64,000 bases of DNA, from contig NZ_CP034035.1 of the NCBI RefSeq assembly GCF_005484945.1, positions 248,001 through 312,000 on the forward strand. Direction: 5' to 3'. The translations under genes and the position numbers were made by a program. The notes beneath the pieces are model-generated. The model did not search any database. It was not told the origin of the DNA and worked only from the letters and a program-made list of their open reading frames with translations. Every line of letters starts with the position of its first letter. Positions within the stretch are counted from its first letter, which is position 1. Source of the DNA: Brenneria rubrifaciens. GTDB lineage: Bacteria > Pseudomonadota > Gammaproteobacteria > Enterobacterales > Enterobacteriaceae. Positions 21,908 through 30,994 of this stretch are shown piece by piece.

Positions 21908-22768
21908 TCAATACAAACTGGCTTTCCCCGTCGAACCGAACAGCGCCATTTTATCGCGGATGACCTTTTTGGCTGCCTTGATGGGTTCCGGGTAGATGGC
22001 ATTGGGGTCCCACCAGGTTTCACGGCTGAGGATTTCACGCGCTTTTTTAAAATAGGCGTATTTCATATCGCTGGAGATGTTGATCTTGCCCACGCCGAGC
22101 GTTACGGCTTCGGCAATCTCGGCGTCCGGGTTGGCGGAGCCGCCGTGCAGAACCAGCGGGATAGACACCCGTTGCGAGATGTCACGCAGGATATGCATTT
22201 GCAGCTCCGGTTTCAGGTCTTTCGGGTAGATGCCGTGCGCGGTGCCGATTGCCACCGCCAGCGTATCAACGCCTGTCCGGTCGACGAAATCTTCCGCCTG
22301 TTGAGGATCGGTATAAATCACTTTACTGACGCCGCCCTCTATCGTGGTGCCGGTATCGCCAATGGTGCCGAGTTCCCCCTCAACGGAAACGCCGACGGCG
22401 TGCGCCAGTTTGACCACTTCGGCCGTCAGCGCCACATTCTCTTCATAAGGCAGCAGCGAGCCGTCAATCATGACGGAGGTAAACCCGCACTGAATCGCCC
22501 GCTGAACGTGCGCTATGGAAGCGCCGTGGTCGAGATGAATGACAAACGGCACCGGGCTGCGCAGGGTTCGTTCGCGGACATAGGCAAAGAACGTATCGGT
22601 AACAAATTCCAGCTCGCTGGGATGTATGGAAATAATGGCGGGTGTGTTGGTTGATTCAGCCTCTTCCACCACGGCGCGGATAAAGCAGCTATCGGCGACG
22701 TTAAACGCGCCGATGGCAAAACGGTGTTCGCGGGTGGGTTTCAGCATTTCGTGCATGGAAATCAACAT
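21908..22768 (-). CDS. Class II ketose-bisphosphate aldolase (first paralogue)
   Basis: Zn-dependent class II aldolase of the FbaA/KbaY/GatY family, cleaving a phosphorylated ketose to DHAP and an aldehyde. Catalytic Asp80 and Zn-ligand His81 (HLDHG), the EGELG segment (130-134), His178 (GTAHG) and His208 (LHGGS) are all present; GKINISSD near 228-234 binds the DHAP phosphate. The length of 286 aa is typical. GGGGAG lies 7 nt before ATG 22768. It is the last gene of the PTS operon. The true substrate (fructose-, tagatose- or other ketose phosphate) cannot be read from the sequence. Confidence 0.9.
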   Translation of the reverse strand: MLISMHEMLKPTREHRFAIGAFNVADSCFIRAVVEEAESTNTPAIISIHPSELEFVTDTFFAYVRERTLRSPVPFVIHLDHGASIAHVQRAIQCGFTSVMIDGSLLPYEENVALTAEVVKLAHAVGVSVEGELGTIGDTGTTIEGGVSKVIYTDPQQAEDFVDRTGVDTLAVAIGTAHGIYPKDLKPELQMHILRDISQRVSIPLVLHGGSANPDAEIAEAVTLGVGKINISSDMKYAYFKKAREILSRETWWDPNAIYPEPIKAAKKVIRDKMALFGSTGKASLY

Positions 22769-22811
22769 GTTTTGTCTCCCCTGATGGTGGACGATAGGTA
22801 GCGTTTCCCCG

Positions 22812-22833
22812 TATCAGTGAGGATTCACTGATA
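22812..22833 (-). repeat. Hairpin between the two aldolase genes
   Basis: Nine-bp stem TATCAGTGA / TCACTGATA with a 4-nt loop, in the 112-nt gap between the two aldolase genes, the longest gap in the operon. No T-run, so it more likely affects mRNA stability or processing than termination. Confidence 0.6.
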
Positions 22834-22880
22834 TGTCTTACATAAAACGGTGGGCGGTGAAAACGGGCGACGATCGGCCG

Positions 22881-23732
22881 TTACGCTTGATTTGCTGCGC
22901 CGGACCAACTGAGATAGTCGCAAACCACCTCCCGGCAGGCGGATTCCATCATGGCCAGTAAATCCGCCAGTTCAGTCTCGGGATGCTGTTGCAGCGCCTG
23001 CTGTAACGTGGCTTTTCCCGCCTCAAAGACTGCCGCGCCGACATTGATTTTCGCCACGCCGTGACGACTTACCCGGCGGATATCGTCGGCTTTGGTGCCG
23101 CTGCCGCCGTGCAGCGCCAGCGGAAGCGGCGACGCCCGATGCAGGGCATCGAGACGCTCATAGTCGATCCGGGGCGTCACGCCGGGCGGATAAACCCCGT
23201 GGGCGGTGCCGACCGATACCGCGAGCAGATCGATGCCGGTCTGACGAATAAAGGGCGTGACCTCTTCCACCTGCGTCATCTTTACGGCGGCGTCGTCAAG
23301 ATCGTACACCGTCGCATCGGCGATATGTCCGAGTTCCCCTTCCACGCAGACCCCGGCGGTGGCGGCCATTTGCACCACCTGCCGCGTCTGACGGATGTTC
23401 TCCTCCAGCGGATGGCTGGACGCATCGATCATCAGGCCGGTAAAACCGGCGCGGAATGACTGGCCTATCAGATCGAACGCTTTGCCATGATCCAGACTCA
23501 ACGCAACCGGAACGGCGGCCTGCTGCGCCAGGGCGCTGACCAGCGGCACGGCGAGGTGCGGCGGAAAATGCCGGCAGTGTCCCTGGTAGACATTGAGGAT
23601 CAGCGGGGCGCGTTGTTGTTCGGCGGCGGCGATCGCCGCTCGCGCCGTCTCCAGGTTGAAGCAGTTAATGGCGAGCACGGCATACTGCCGTTGATACGCG
23701 TCATCAATGAGGGCTTTCATCGGGGCATACAT
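22881..23732 (-). CDS. Class II ketose-bisphosphate aldolase (second paralogue)
   Basis: A second class II aldolase in the same operon, clearly diverged from its neighbour. It keeps Asp81-His82 (SLDHG), EGELG (131-135), His178 (GTAHG), His208 (LHGGS) and GVAKINVG, so it should be active. ATG 23732 (283 aa) is chosen because AAGGAG sits 5-6 nt upstream. An ATG at 23747 overlaps the stop of the PTS IIC gene and is the alternative. Having two intact aldolases suggests two substrates or two stereoisomers, or a hetero-oligomer; this is inference. Confidence 0.88.
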   Translation of the reverse strand: MYAPMKALIDDAYQRQYAVLAINCFNLETARAAIAAAEQQRAPLILNVYQGHCRHFPPHLAVPLVSALAQQAAVPVALSLDHGKAFDLIGQSFRAGFTGLMIDASSHPLEENIRQTRQVVQMAATAGVCVEGELGHIADATVYDLDDAAVKMTQVEEVTPFIRQTGIDLLAVSVGTAHGVYPPGVTPRIDYERLDALHRASPLPLALHGGSGTKADDIRRVSRHGVAKINVGAAVFEAGKATLQQALQQHPETELADLLAMMESACREVVCDYLSWSGAANQA

Positions 23733-23743
23733 AACGGCTCCTT

Positions 23744-24838
23744 TCATTCGAGGGTGAACTTAATATCTTCATCACGCACGGTGTGATCGTCGGTATCGTC
23801 AAACTCTTCATCTGCCTGCGTCACGCGTTTCTTGAGCAGCGAGAGCATCACGCCGCAAATCACCGTACCGATCCCCAACGCCAGACAGAACATCAGCGGC
23901 CTGGTAAACAGTGGAACCACAAACATACCGCCGTGCGGCACCGGCGCTTCCACTCCCCAGACCATAATCAGCCCGCCGGCGATGGCCGAGGCGACGACGC
24001 AACTGGCTACCACCCGGATCAGGTCGCGGGCGGCAATCGGGATCACGCCTTCGGTGATCATGCAGATTCCCATGGGGAATGCGGCTTTCAGCGCCTCTTT
24101 TTCCGCGCGGGTGTATTTGTGGCGGGTCAGCAGGAAAGAGAGCGTGATGCCAAAGGGTGGGATGATGGAACCGACAAATTTGACGGCTTCCGGGCCGTAA
24201 ATACCGTCTACCAGCATGCCGTCGGCGAACAGCGACATGGTTTTATTCACCGGCCCGCCGAAGTCAAATGTCGCCATCGCCCCCAGAATCGCCCCCATCA
24301 GGAATTTCGAGCCGCCCTGCATGGATTCAAGCAGTTGGATCAGCGCTTTTTGTAGCCAGACGATAGGCTGGCCGATAAACGTCATCATCAGCAAGCCCGC
24401 GATAATGGTGCCGAGCAGCGGCAGGATCATGATGGGCATCAAGCCCTGCATGGAAACGGGAAGTTTAATATAGCGGCGCAGAAGCAGTACGGTGTAGCCG
24501 ACCAGAAAGCCGCCGAGGATACCGCCGATAAACCCGGTCTGAATCTGGCCGCAGATAAAGCCGACGATCAGGCCGGGCGCGAAACCGGGGCGGTCGGCGA
24601 TCGAGTAAGCAATGGCCGCGCTGATCAAGGGAACGATCAGACCCATGCCCCAGCCGCCAATCTGGTTCAGCATCCATGCCAGGCTGCCGGTTTTTTCCGC
24701 CACGCTGGGGCCGCCAATCACCTGACCGAGCGCGATACAAATACCGGCGGCGACAATTAGCGGAATCATCCAGGAAATACCGGTAAGGAGATGGCGTTTT
24801 ATTTCCTGTCCAACTGTATTTGTTCTGGTGTTCATCAT
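23744..24838 (-). CDS. PTS fructose-family permease, IIC component
   Basis: Polytopic sugar-transport subunit of a fructose-type PTS (about 9-10 hydrophobic segments). It forms the inner-membrane channel that hands sugar to IIB. Family marks include GGFLVGYTVLLL, ATFDFGGPVNKT and ITEGVIPIAARD (the substrate-binding GITE-like motif). The length of 364 aa is normal for a stand-alone FruA-type IIC. The C-terminus is acidic. It sits 21 nt after IIB and overlaps or abuts the aldolase gene. Start ATG 24838 or the adjacent ATG 24835. Confidence 0.9.
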   Translation of the reverse strand: MMNTRTNTVGQEIKRHLLTGISWMIPLIVAAGICIALGQVIGGPSVAEKTGSLAWMLNQIGGWGMGLIVPLISAAIAYSIADRPGFAPGLIVGFICGQIQTGFIGGILGGFLVGYTVLLLRRYIKLPVSMQGLMPIMILPLLGTIIAGLLMMTFIGQPIVWLQKALIQLLESMQGGSKFLMGAILGAMATFDFGGPVNKTMSLFADGMLVDGIYGPEAVKFVGSIIPPFGITLSFLLTRHKYTRAEKEALKAAFPMGICMITEGVIPIAARDLIRVVASCVVASAIAGGLIMVWGVEAPVPHGGMFVVPLFTRPLMFCLALGIGTVICGVMLSLLKKRVTQADEEFDDTDDHTVRDEDIKFTLE

Positions 24839-24859
24839 CGTTACCCCGAAAATTAATAT

Positions 24860-25174
24860 TCAGGCGCGCGTTAAAGAACTCGCGACTTTTTCCAGAAACT
24901 TGACTGGAGATTTAATAACAATTTCCGTTTTTACCCGGACGATAGGTTTACCTTTGAATCGCTCCTCTCCTTTTATTTTGATATCGACGGCCAGGATAAC
25001 GACATCGGCCGCGGCAATTTCATCGGGCGTTAATTCATTTTCTGTACCGATGGTGCCCTGAGTTTCCACTTTAATTGCGTAATTTAAGGCGTTGGCGCCT
25101 TTGATTAATTTCTCGCGCGCGATATAGGTATGCGCAATACCCGCTGTGCAGGCGGCAACACAAACAATATTCAT
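24860..25174 (-). CDS. PTS fructose-family IIB component
   Basis: Cytosolic phosphotransfer domain, 104 aa, that passes phosphate from IIA to the sugar. The phospho-cysteine is Cys9 in CVAACTAGIAHT, the standard fructose-class IIB loop. Stand-alone rather than fused. GAGG lies about 7 nt before the ATG. It is 13 nt after IIA and 21 nt before IIC. Confidence 0.93.
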   Translation of the reverse strand: MNIVCVAACTAGIAHTYIAREKLIKGANALNYAIKVETQGTIGTENELTPDEIAAADVVILAVDIKIKGEERFKGKPIVRVKTEIVIKSPVKFLEKVASSLTRA

Positions 25175-25187
25175 TTTGAGCCTCGTC

Positions 25188-25667
25188 TTATGTCGGGTTT
25201 ACGGGGGCGGTTTCGGCATACTGACTAAACAGGCGAATAATCTTATGGGGATCGGTTTCATTTAACAGTCGAGCGATCACCTCATCGTCGGCCAGCGCGC
25301 TGGCCACCTGAGACAGCAGGCGAATGTGTGTCGTGTTCTGATCTTCCAGACGCACGGCAAAAAGAATAATGCAGCGGACTTTAGTGCCGTCCAGCGTTTC
25401 CCAGGGAATATCCTGTCGGGTGCGGCCGATAGCCAGCGTGGTTTGTTTTACGGCGGAGGATTTTCCATGCGGGATCGCAATATGGTTTTCAAACCCGGTG
25501 GAGCCTTCGGCCTCGCGTAACCACACATCGTGAATAAACGCCTGTTTGCTGGTAATGGCGCCATCGGCATATAACAGCTCGGTTAATTCATTAATCGCCT
25601 CATCTTTATTGGTTGCGGACATGCTTAATTTCACACGGTTGGGATTGAGTATTTTGTTGATATCCAT
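25188..25667 (-). CDS. PTS fructose/nitrogen-family IIA component
   Basis: Phosphotransfer protein of the PTS_EIIA_2 family, 159 aa, which accepts phosphate from HPr on His67 (ENHIAIPHGKS; His62 is the conserved neighbour). AGGTG lies 7 nt before the ATG. It follows the regulator by 31 nt and precedes IIB by 13 nt. Separate IIA, IIB and IIC genes and no HPr-like domain suggest dependence on the general HPr. Confidence 0.93.
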   Translation of the reverse strand: MDINKILNPNRVKLSMSATNKDEAINELTELLYADGAITSKQAFIHDVWLREAEGSTGFENHIAIPHGKSSAVKQTTLAIGRTRQDIPWETLDGTKVRCIILFAVRLEDQNTTHIRLLSQVASALADDEVIARLLNETDPHKIIRLFSQYAETAPVNPT

Positions 25668-25698
25668 TAATCACACCTCATCGGTAAATTTAAGGAAA

Positions 25699-27267
25699 TT
25701 AATGATCGGCTGAGGAACACTGAGGCGCGGCCTGATGCAATTTATTGGCGATGACTTTTTCGGTGACCCGTTTGATGTCGTCGTCATTAAAAAAGGCCGA
25801 AACATAAACAATCGGTATTTTCTGCTCTTCTAAATGAATGGTGGAAATAATCAGTTCAATATCTTCCTGCTGGCAAAAAGCCGCCATATTACCGGCCGAG
25901 ACGACGCCGACAATAATCCAGTCGGGAAACGCTCTCAGAATACGGCTCTTTAACAGGTGCGAGGTGCCGACGCCGCTGGAACAGACCACCAGAATACGCT
26001 TATGGGCGATTTGCCGCTCCAATGCGGCCTGGAAATGAATGGTCAGGTAGCCGATTTCATCATCGGCAATGGTTTTTAATTGAAATTGCTCACAGACTTC
26101 ATTCATTGCCTGACGGGACATTTGATAAATATCCTGAAATTCTTGCCTGATATCCTCTAATAAAGGATTACGAATATGAATCTGATATTTTAATCGGTTG
26201 AGCAACGGTTTGATGTGAATAAGCAGTCCTTCATGCAACAGTTTGTCGGTGCCTAAATCCATATTGATTAAATCGGAAAATGCCTGAATAAGCGCGCGTG
26301 TGATCTGGCGCGATTCTCCGTTGGAAAATGGATGGCGAACAGGCTGATTATCCGCACGTTCTTCCATGACAATACCGGAGGAAATAATATATTGATAAAT
26401 AAACCAGACTTCATCGGAAGGTAAACGGTTATCAACGCGGTGTTCTATTTTGTCGACCATCTTTTTCGCAATGGAAAAGATCCGGTTATCCACCTGTTGA
26501 TGGGTTGTCTCTTCATTCATTATTAACGCTTTTCCCACCGCGATGCGGTGCATCATTATTAAGGTGTGGGTGAAAATATTAATGTAATAGAGTTCGCCGA
26601 GCGGATAGGAGAGCTGCCGCTCCATCTCCTGCAACAGTGATTGCACAAAGGAGACGTCGCCTTCGCCGAAATAGTTTATCAGCGCTTTATAGCTGCCGGG
26701 ATCGAGGCGGGAATGGCTAAGCGGGCCGGGTTCTTTGTGATGCATGACGCTATTGATTAACCATGCCATGGCCTGCCGCACGCGGTTTTCGCTGCCTTCA
26801 ATATGCGTACCGCTCTGGCTGCGAACCAGTGTCAATCCCAGCGGGCGCAGCCAGCTTTCAATGATTTTGAGATCGTTAACGATGGAGGCGCCGCTGATAA
26901 AATAGCGTTCTGACAGTTTACTGATTGACGTTTCACGAGGCGTGTCGCTTAACAATTGCGAGGCGATTTTGACCCGGCGGGCATTGTTGGTCAGCGCATC
27001 GGAATCGCCGTCATCCACCACAATTTGCTGTTCCAGCAGGGTTAAACGCCGCTCGTCGTCAGCGGTTAACATTATTCCCGCGCCGACCTTTTTGTCTGGA
27101 TAAATATTCCACACAGAAAGGAAGGCTTCAATAAATTGCATATCACGATAGACCGTCTTTTCCGACACATCCAGATAATGTGCAATATTATTAACCGTTA
27201 CATACTCCTGGTGCTGTAACAGATATTTTAATAACCGGTTCTGTCGAGAAGTAAGTGGTTGCATCAT
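25699..27267 (-). CDS. PRD-containing, BglG/MtlR-type PTS transcriptional regulator
   Basis: Activator/antiterminator-type regulator controlled by PTS phosphorylation. Domains in order: N-terminal winged helix (residues 5-60, HYLDVSEKTVYRDM), a second HTH-like part (about 115-160), PRD1 (about 190-300; His234), PRD2 (about 320-425; His351 and His411) and a C-terminal IIB-like domain with Cys429 in LVVCSSGVGTSHLL. There is no C-terminal IIA domain. The helix-turn-helix start argues for DNA-binding activation (MtlR/LicR-like) rather than RNA antitermination. As first gene of the operon it probably controls its own PTS genes. Start ATG 27267 or 27264. Confidence 0.9.
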   Translation of the reverse strand: MMQPLTSRQNRLLKYLLQHQEYVTVNNIAHYLDVSEKTVYRDMQFIEAFLSVWNIYPDKKVGAGIMLTADDERRLTLLEQQIVVDDGDSDALTNNARRVKIASQLLSDTPRETSISKLSERYFISGASIVNDLKIIESWLRPLGLTLVRSQSGTHIEGSENRVRQAMAWLINSVMHHKEPGPLSHSRLDPGSYKALINYFGEGDVSFVQSLLQEMERQLSYPLGELYYINIFTHTLIMMHRIAVGKALIMNEETTHQQVDNRIFSIAKKMVDKIEHRVDNRLPSDEVWFIYQYIISSGIVMEERADNQPVRHPFSNGESRQITRALIQAFSDLINMDLGTDKLLHEGLLIHIKPLLNRLKYQIHIRNPLLEDIRQEFQDIYQMSRQAMNEVCEQFQLKTIADDEIGYLTIHFQAALERQIAHKRILVVCSSGVGTSHLLKSRILRAFPDWIIVGVVSAGNMAAFCQQEDIELIISTIHLEEQKIPIVYVSAFFNDDDIKRVTEKVIANKLHQAAPQCSSADH

Positions 27268-27726
27268 ATTACCCTTCTGTCATGAATGTTAGATTTCTGA
27301 TGCTTATGGTTCGATTAGTTTTTTTTAACTTATTTCCTTTCTGTTCTTTTTATTGTGTTTCTTAAGGTGGTTCTGTAATGATTAATCTAGTCGCGATAGT
27401 GAATCACGACAATACTAAATGGTGTCCGCCGGATGGGACATAATTAAAACATGACGTTTCATGTCCATTAATTGAGCGCACGATCACATTACGCACTAAA
27501 ATAAATAACTGTGATCTGGCCTGCATATTAATTATTTTTTCCATAATGGTGGGGGGAATAAAAATATTGGCGCGATTAAATGAAGACCGGCGCGCTTTCG
27601 ACCCTATGCTCCCGGTTCTCTGTGACAGAACATCATCAGATAAGGTACTATTCCCGCCAAACAGACCGCCGTTGGGCGTGTCGGAAAGCGTTTTAATCGC
27701 GCCGCGATGTGAGGAAAGTGAAATAA
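27268..27726. promoter_or_regulatory. Divergent PTS-regulator / parC control region
   Basis: A gap of 459 bases. Two inverted motifs stand out. ACATGA / TCATGT (27449-27464) has a further GGACAT at 27436-27441 matching ATGTCC at 27461-27466. GATCACA (27482-27488) is mirrored by TGTGATC (27510-27516). These are candidate binding sites for the PRD regulator or CRP. No confident -35/-10 pair was found. Confidence 0.5.
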
Positions 27727-29997
27727 ATGAGTGAGATGACTCATGACGGCGCAGAAAGCCTTGCGCTGCATACGTTTACTGAAAATGCGTATCTGAACTA
27801 TTCCATGTACGTCATCATGGACAGGGCGCTGCCGTTCATCGGCGATGGTCTGAAACCGGTACAGCGCCGTATCGTGTATGCCATGTCGGAGCTGGGCCTG
27901 AATGCCAGCGCCAAATTCAAAAAATCCGCGCGTACGGTCGGCGACGTGCTGGGTAAATACCATCCGCACGGCGACAGCGCCTGCTATGAAGCGATGGTAT
28001 TAATGGCGCAGCCGTTCTCCTACCGTTATCCGTTGGTGGACGGGCAGGGAAACTGGGGCGCGCCGGACGATCCGAAGTCGTTCGCGGCCATGCGTTACAC
28101 CGAATCGCGGCTGTCCAAATATGCGGAGGTGCTGCTTGGGGAACTGGGGCAGGGGACGGTCGACTATGTGCCGAACTTTGATGGCACGATGCAGGAACCG
28201 AAGATGCTGCCTGCTCGTCTGCCCAACATCCTGCTGAACGGTACGACGGGTATCGCGGTCGGTATGGCGACAGACATTCCGCCGCACAATATCCGTGAAG
28301 TCGCCGCCGCAGCGGTGGCGCTGATCGAAAAACCGGACGCGTCGCTGGAAGATTTGTTACAGCACGTTCAGGGGCCGGATTTCCCCACCGAAGCGGAAAT
28401 CATTACGCCGCGTGAGGACGTGCGCAAGATCTACCAGAATGGCCGCGGTTCGGTTCGCATGCGCGCCATCTGGAAGAAAGAAGACGGCGAGGTAGTGATC
28501 ACGGCGCTGCCTCACCAGGTTTCTGGCGCCAAAGTGTTGGAGCAGATTGCCAGCCAGATGCGCGCCAAGAAACTGCCGATGATTGAAGATTTACGTGATG
28601 AATCCGATCACGAAAACCCCACCCGTCTGGTGTTGGTGCCGCGCTCCAACCGAATCGATCTCGATCTGGTGATGAACCACCTGTTCGCCACCACCGATTT
28701 GGAAAAAAGCTACCGCGTCAATATGAATATGATCGGTCTGGATGGTCGTCCCGGCGTGAAAGGGCTGGTCGAAATCCTGAGCGAATGGCTGGTATTCCGG
28801 CGCGACACCGTGCGCCGCCGTCTCAACTACCGGCTGGAAAAAGTGCTCAAGCGTCTGCATATCCTCGAAGGTTTGCTGGTGGCGTTTCTGAATATCGATG
28901 AAGTGATTCATATCATCCGTACGGAAGACGAACCCAAACCGGTGCTGATGCGGCAGTTCAGCCTGAGTGAAACGCAGGCCGAAGCGATTCTGGAGTTGAA
29001 ATTACGCCATTTGGCCAAACTGGAAGAGATAAAAATCCGGGGCGAGCAGGATGATTTGGCGAAAGAGCGCGATCAACTTCAGGCGTTGCTGGCGTCGGAG
29101 CGTAAACTCAGCAACCTGTTGAAGAGAGAGATTCAGGCGGATGCGCAAGCCTATGGCGACGAGCGTCGCTCGCCGCTGCATGAGCGCGGCGAAGCGAAAG
29201 CCATGAGCGAGCACGATTTCGTGCCTTGTGAACCGGTGACGATTGTGCTGTCGGAAATGGGCTGGGTGCGTAGCGCCAAGGGGCACGATATCGATCCTGC
29301 CGGGCTGAGTTATAAAGCGGGCGATAGCTTCCGGGCCGCCGCCAAAGGGAAAAGCAACCAGCCGGTGGTGTTTATCGATTCCACCGGCCGCAGCTATGCG
29401 CTGGACCCGCTCACGCTGCCTTCCGCCCGTGGTCAGGGCGAGCCGTTGACGGGCAAGCTGACGCCGCCGCCGGGCGCGACCATTGAGCAGGTGTTGATGG
29501 CGGCGGACGATCAGCCGTTGTTGATGGCTTCGGATGCCGGATATGGGTTCGTCTGCACCTTTAACGATCTGGTCGCGCGCAATCGCGCGGGCAAGGCGAT
29601 CATTACCCTGCCGGATAATGCGAAAGCGCTTACGCCGATTGAAATCAACGGAGACGACAACCTGCTGATGGCGATTACCGCCGCAGGCCGGATGTTGCTG
29701 TTCCCGGTTTCCGACTTGCCGCAGTTGTCGAAAGGTAAAGGCAACAAAATCGTGTCGATTTCTGCCGCGGATTTTGCCAGCGGCAAAGATCGCCTGTCCT
29801 GGCTGTTGCCGCTGCCGCCACAGGCGTCGGTAACGCTGTACTTCGGCAAGCGCAAGCTGGTGCTGCGTGCCAATGAGCTACAGAAATACCAGTCTGAACG
29901 GGGTCGTAAGGGGACACTGCTGCGCGGCCTGCAACGCATCGATCGTATTGATGTGGATGCGCCGAAACAGGCTGGCGACGCCGCCGGCGAAGAATAA
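27727..29997 (+). CDS. parC: DNA topoisomerase IV subunit A
   Basis: Breakage-reunion subunit of topoisomerase IV. The active-site Tyr124 lies in [11 protein letters not shown] (Escherichia Tyr120, offset +4). The quinolone-resistance region [12 protein letters not shown] keeps Ser84 and Glu88 (Escherichia Ser80 and Glu84), the susceptible-type residues. The C-terminal half carries the beta-pinwheel repeats. The length of 756 aa compares with 752. It is not adjacent to parE; a 10-kb accessory block lies between. plsC follows. Confidence 0.97.
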   Translation: MSEMTHDGAESLALHTFTENAYLNYSMYVIMDRALPFIGDGLKPVQRRIVYAMSELGLNASAKFKKSARTVGDVLGKYHPHGDSACYEAMVLMAQPFSYRYPLVDGQGNWGAPDDPKSFAAMRYTESRLSKYAEVLLGELGQGTVDYVPNFDGTMQEPKMLPARLPNILLNGTTGIAVGMATDIPPHNIREVAAAAVALIEKPDASLEDLLQHVQGPDFPTEAEIITPREDVRKIYQNGRGSVRMRAIWKKEDGEVVITALPHQVSGAKVLEQIASQMRAKKLPMIEDLRDESDHENPTRLVLVPRSNRIDLDLVMNHLFATTDLEKSYRVNMNMIGLDGRPGVKGLVEILSEWLVFRRDTVRRRLNYRLEKVLKRLHILEGLLVAFLNIDEVIHIIRTEDEPKPVLMRQFSLSETQAEAILELKLRHLAKLEEIKIRGEQDDLAKERDQLQALLASERKLSNLLKREIQADAQAYGDERRSPLHERGEAKAMSEHDFVPCEPVTIVLSEMGWVRSAKGHDIDPAGLSYKAGDSFRAAAKGKSNQPVVFIDSTGRSYALDPLTLPSARGQGEPLTGKLTPPPGATIEQVLMAADDQPLLMASDAGYGFVCTFNDLVARNRAGKAIITLPDNAKALTPIEINGDDNLLMAITAAGRMLLFPVSDLPQLSKGKGNKIVSISAADFASGKDRLSWLLPLPPQASVTLYFGKRKLVLRANELQKYQSERGRKGTLLRGLQRIDRIDVDAPKQAGDAAGEE

Positions 29998-30168
29998 ATT
30001 ATCCGCACTGGGACAAGGATGCGTAAGGCGTCCTCGCCCGGTATCGCCGATCCCTTCGAATATTATCTGATTACCGGAACGCCAATCTGTTGCAAAAAGG
30101 ATCACCGTGTTTTTTGTAGCGAAATCGCTATACTAGCGGCGGCGGTCGGGTTGGCTAATGAGGTTGTT

Positions 30169-30906
30169 ATGTTATTCCTTCTTCGTTTTATTGTGGTGAT
30201 TATATTTTCACTTCTAATCTGTATTTTTGGCTCTATTTACTGCCTTTTCAGCCCTAGAAATCCCAATCATGTCTCGACATTTGGCCGCCTGTTCGGACGC
30301 TTGTCGGTGGTTTTCGGTTTAAAGGTTGAGTTACGCATCCCTGAAGAGGCCGCGCATTACGGTAACTGTATCTATATCGCGAATCACCAGAATAATTACG
30401 ATATGGTCACCGCCTCAAATGCGGTTCAACCGCGTACGGTCACCGTTGGAAAAAAAAACCTGTTGTGGATACCGTTCTTTGGCCCGCTGTACTGGCTGAC
30501 GGGCAACCTGCTGATTGACCGTGAAAATCGGACCAAAGCGCATGGCACCATCGCTCAGGTGGTGAAACACATTAAAGAGCACAACATTTCCATCTGGATG
30601 TTCCCCGAAGGGACGCGCAGCCGCGGACGCGGTCTGCTGCCGTTTAAAACCGGCGCGTTTCATGCGGCGATCGCTGCGGAAGTGCCGATTGTGCCGATTT
30701 GTATTTCGACTACCAGCCACAAAGTGAAGTTGAATCGTTGGAACAACGGCCACGTGATCGTGGAAATGCTCCCGCCAATTGATACCCGTGCGTACACCAA
30801 AGAGCAGGTTCGTGAACTGGCTGCGCATTGCCACGATCTGATGGCCGCTAAACTGGCTCAATTGGACGCGGAAGTTGCGGCACGCGACGCGGCGGAAAAA
30901 AAATAA
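30169..30906 (+). CDS. plsC: 1-acyl-sn-glycerol-3-phosphate acyltransferase PlsC
   Basis: Second acyltransferase of phospholipid synthesis, converting lysophosphatidic acid to phosphatidic acid at the inner membrane. It has an N-terminal hydrophobic anchor (residues 2-27), then motif I NHQNNYD (His73, Asp78) and motif III FPEGTRSRG (about 145-153). ATG 30169 gives 245 aa, the Escherichia length; the frame is open for 50 codons upstream but these do not match the family. An AGG precedes the start. A TATACT at 30129-30134 is a possible -10; an inverted repeat TAGCGA / TCGCTA (30117-30130) overlaps it. Confidence 0.95.
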   Translation: MLFLLRFIVVIIFSLLICIFGSIYCLFSPRNPNHVSTFGRLFGRLSVVFGLKVELRIPEEAAHYGNCIYIANHQNNYDMVTASNAVQPRTVTVGKKNLLWIPFFGPLYWLTGNLLIDRENRTKAHGTIAQVVKHIKEHNISIWMFPEGTRSRGRGLLPFKTGAFHAAIAAEVPIVPICISTTSHKVKLNRWNNGHVIVEMLPPIDTRAYTKEQVRELAAHCHDLMAAKLAQLDAEVAARDAAEKK

Positions 30907-30994
30907 TTCTTATACAGGTCCAATAGCTATTTCTTCCAGATAAGTTAACGGAAGCTAAACTTTGCAAACGGTTTAACAGATTTACGGAGTCATT

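Noticed and set aside
21887..22654. Open frame of 255 codons opposite the first aldolase
   Set aside because: Shadow of a gene with all catalytic residues in the other frame.
27892..28110. Possible quinolone-resistance change in parC
   Set aside because: The region reads [12 protein letters not shown] with the susceptible-type Ser and Glu, so no resistance change is seen.
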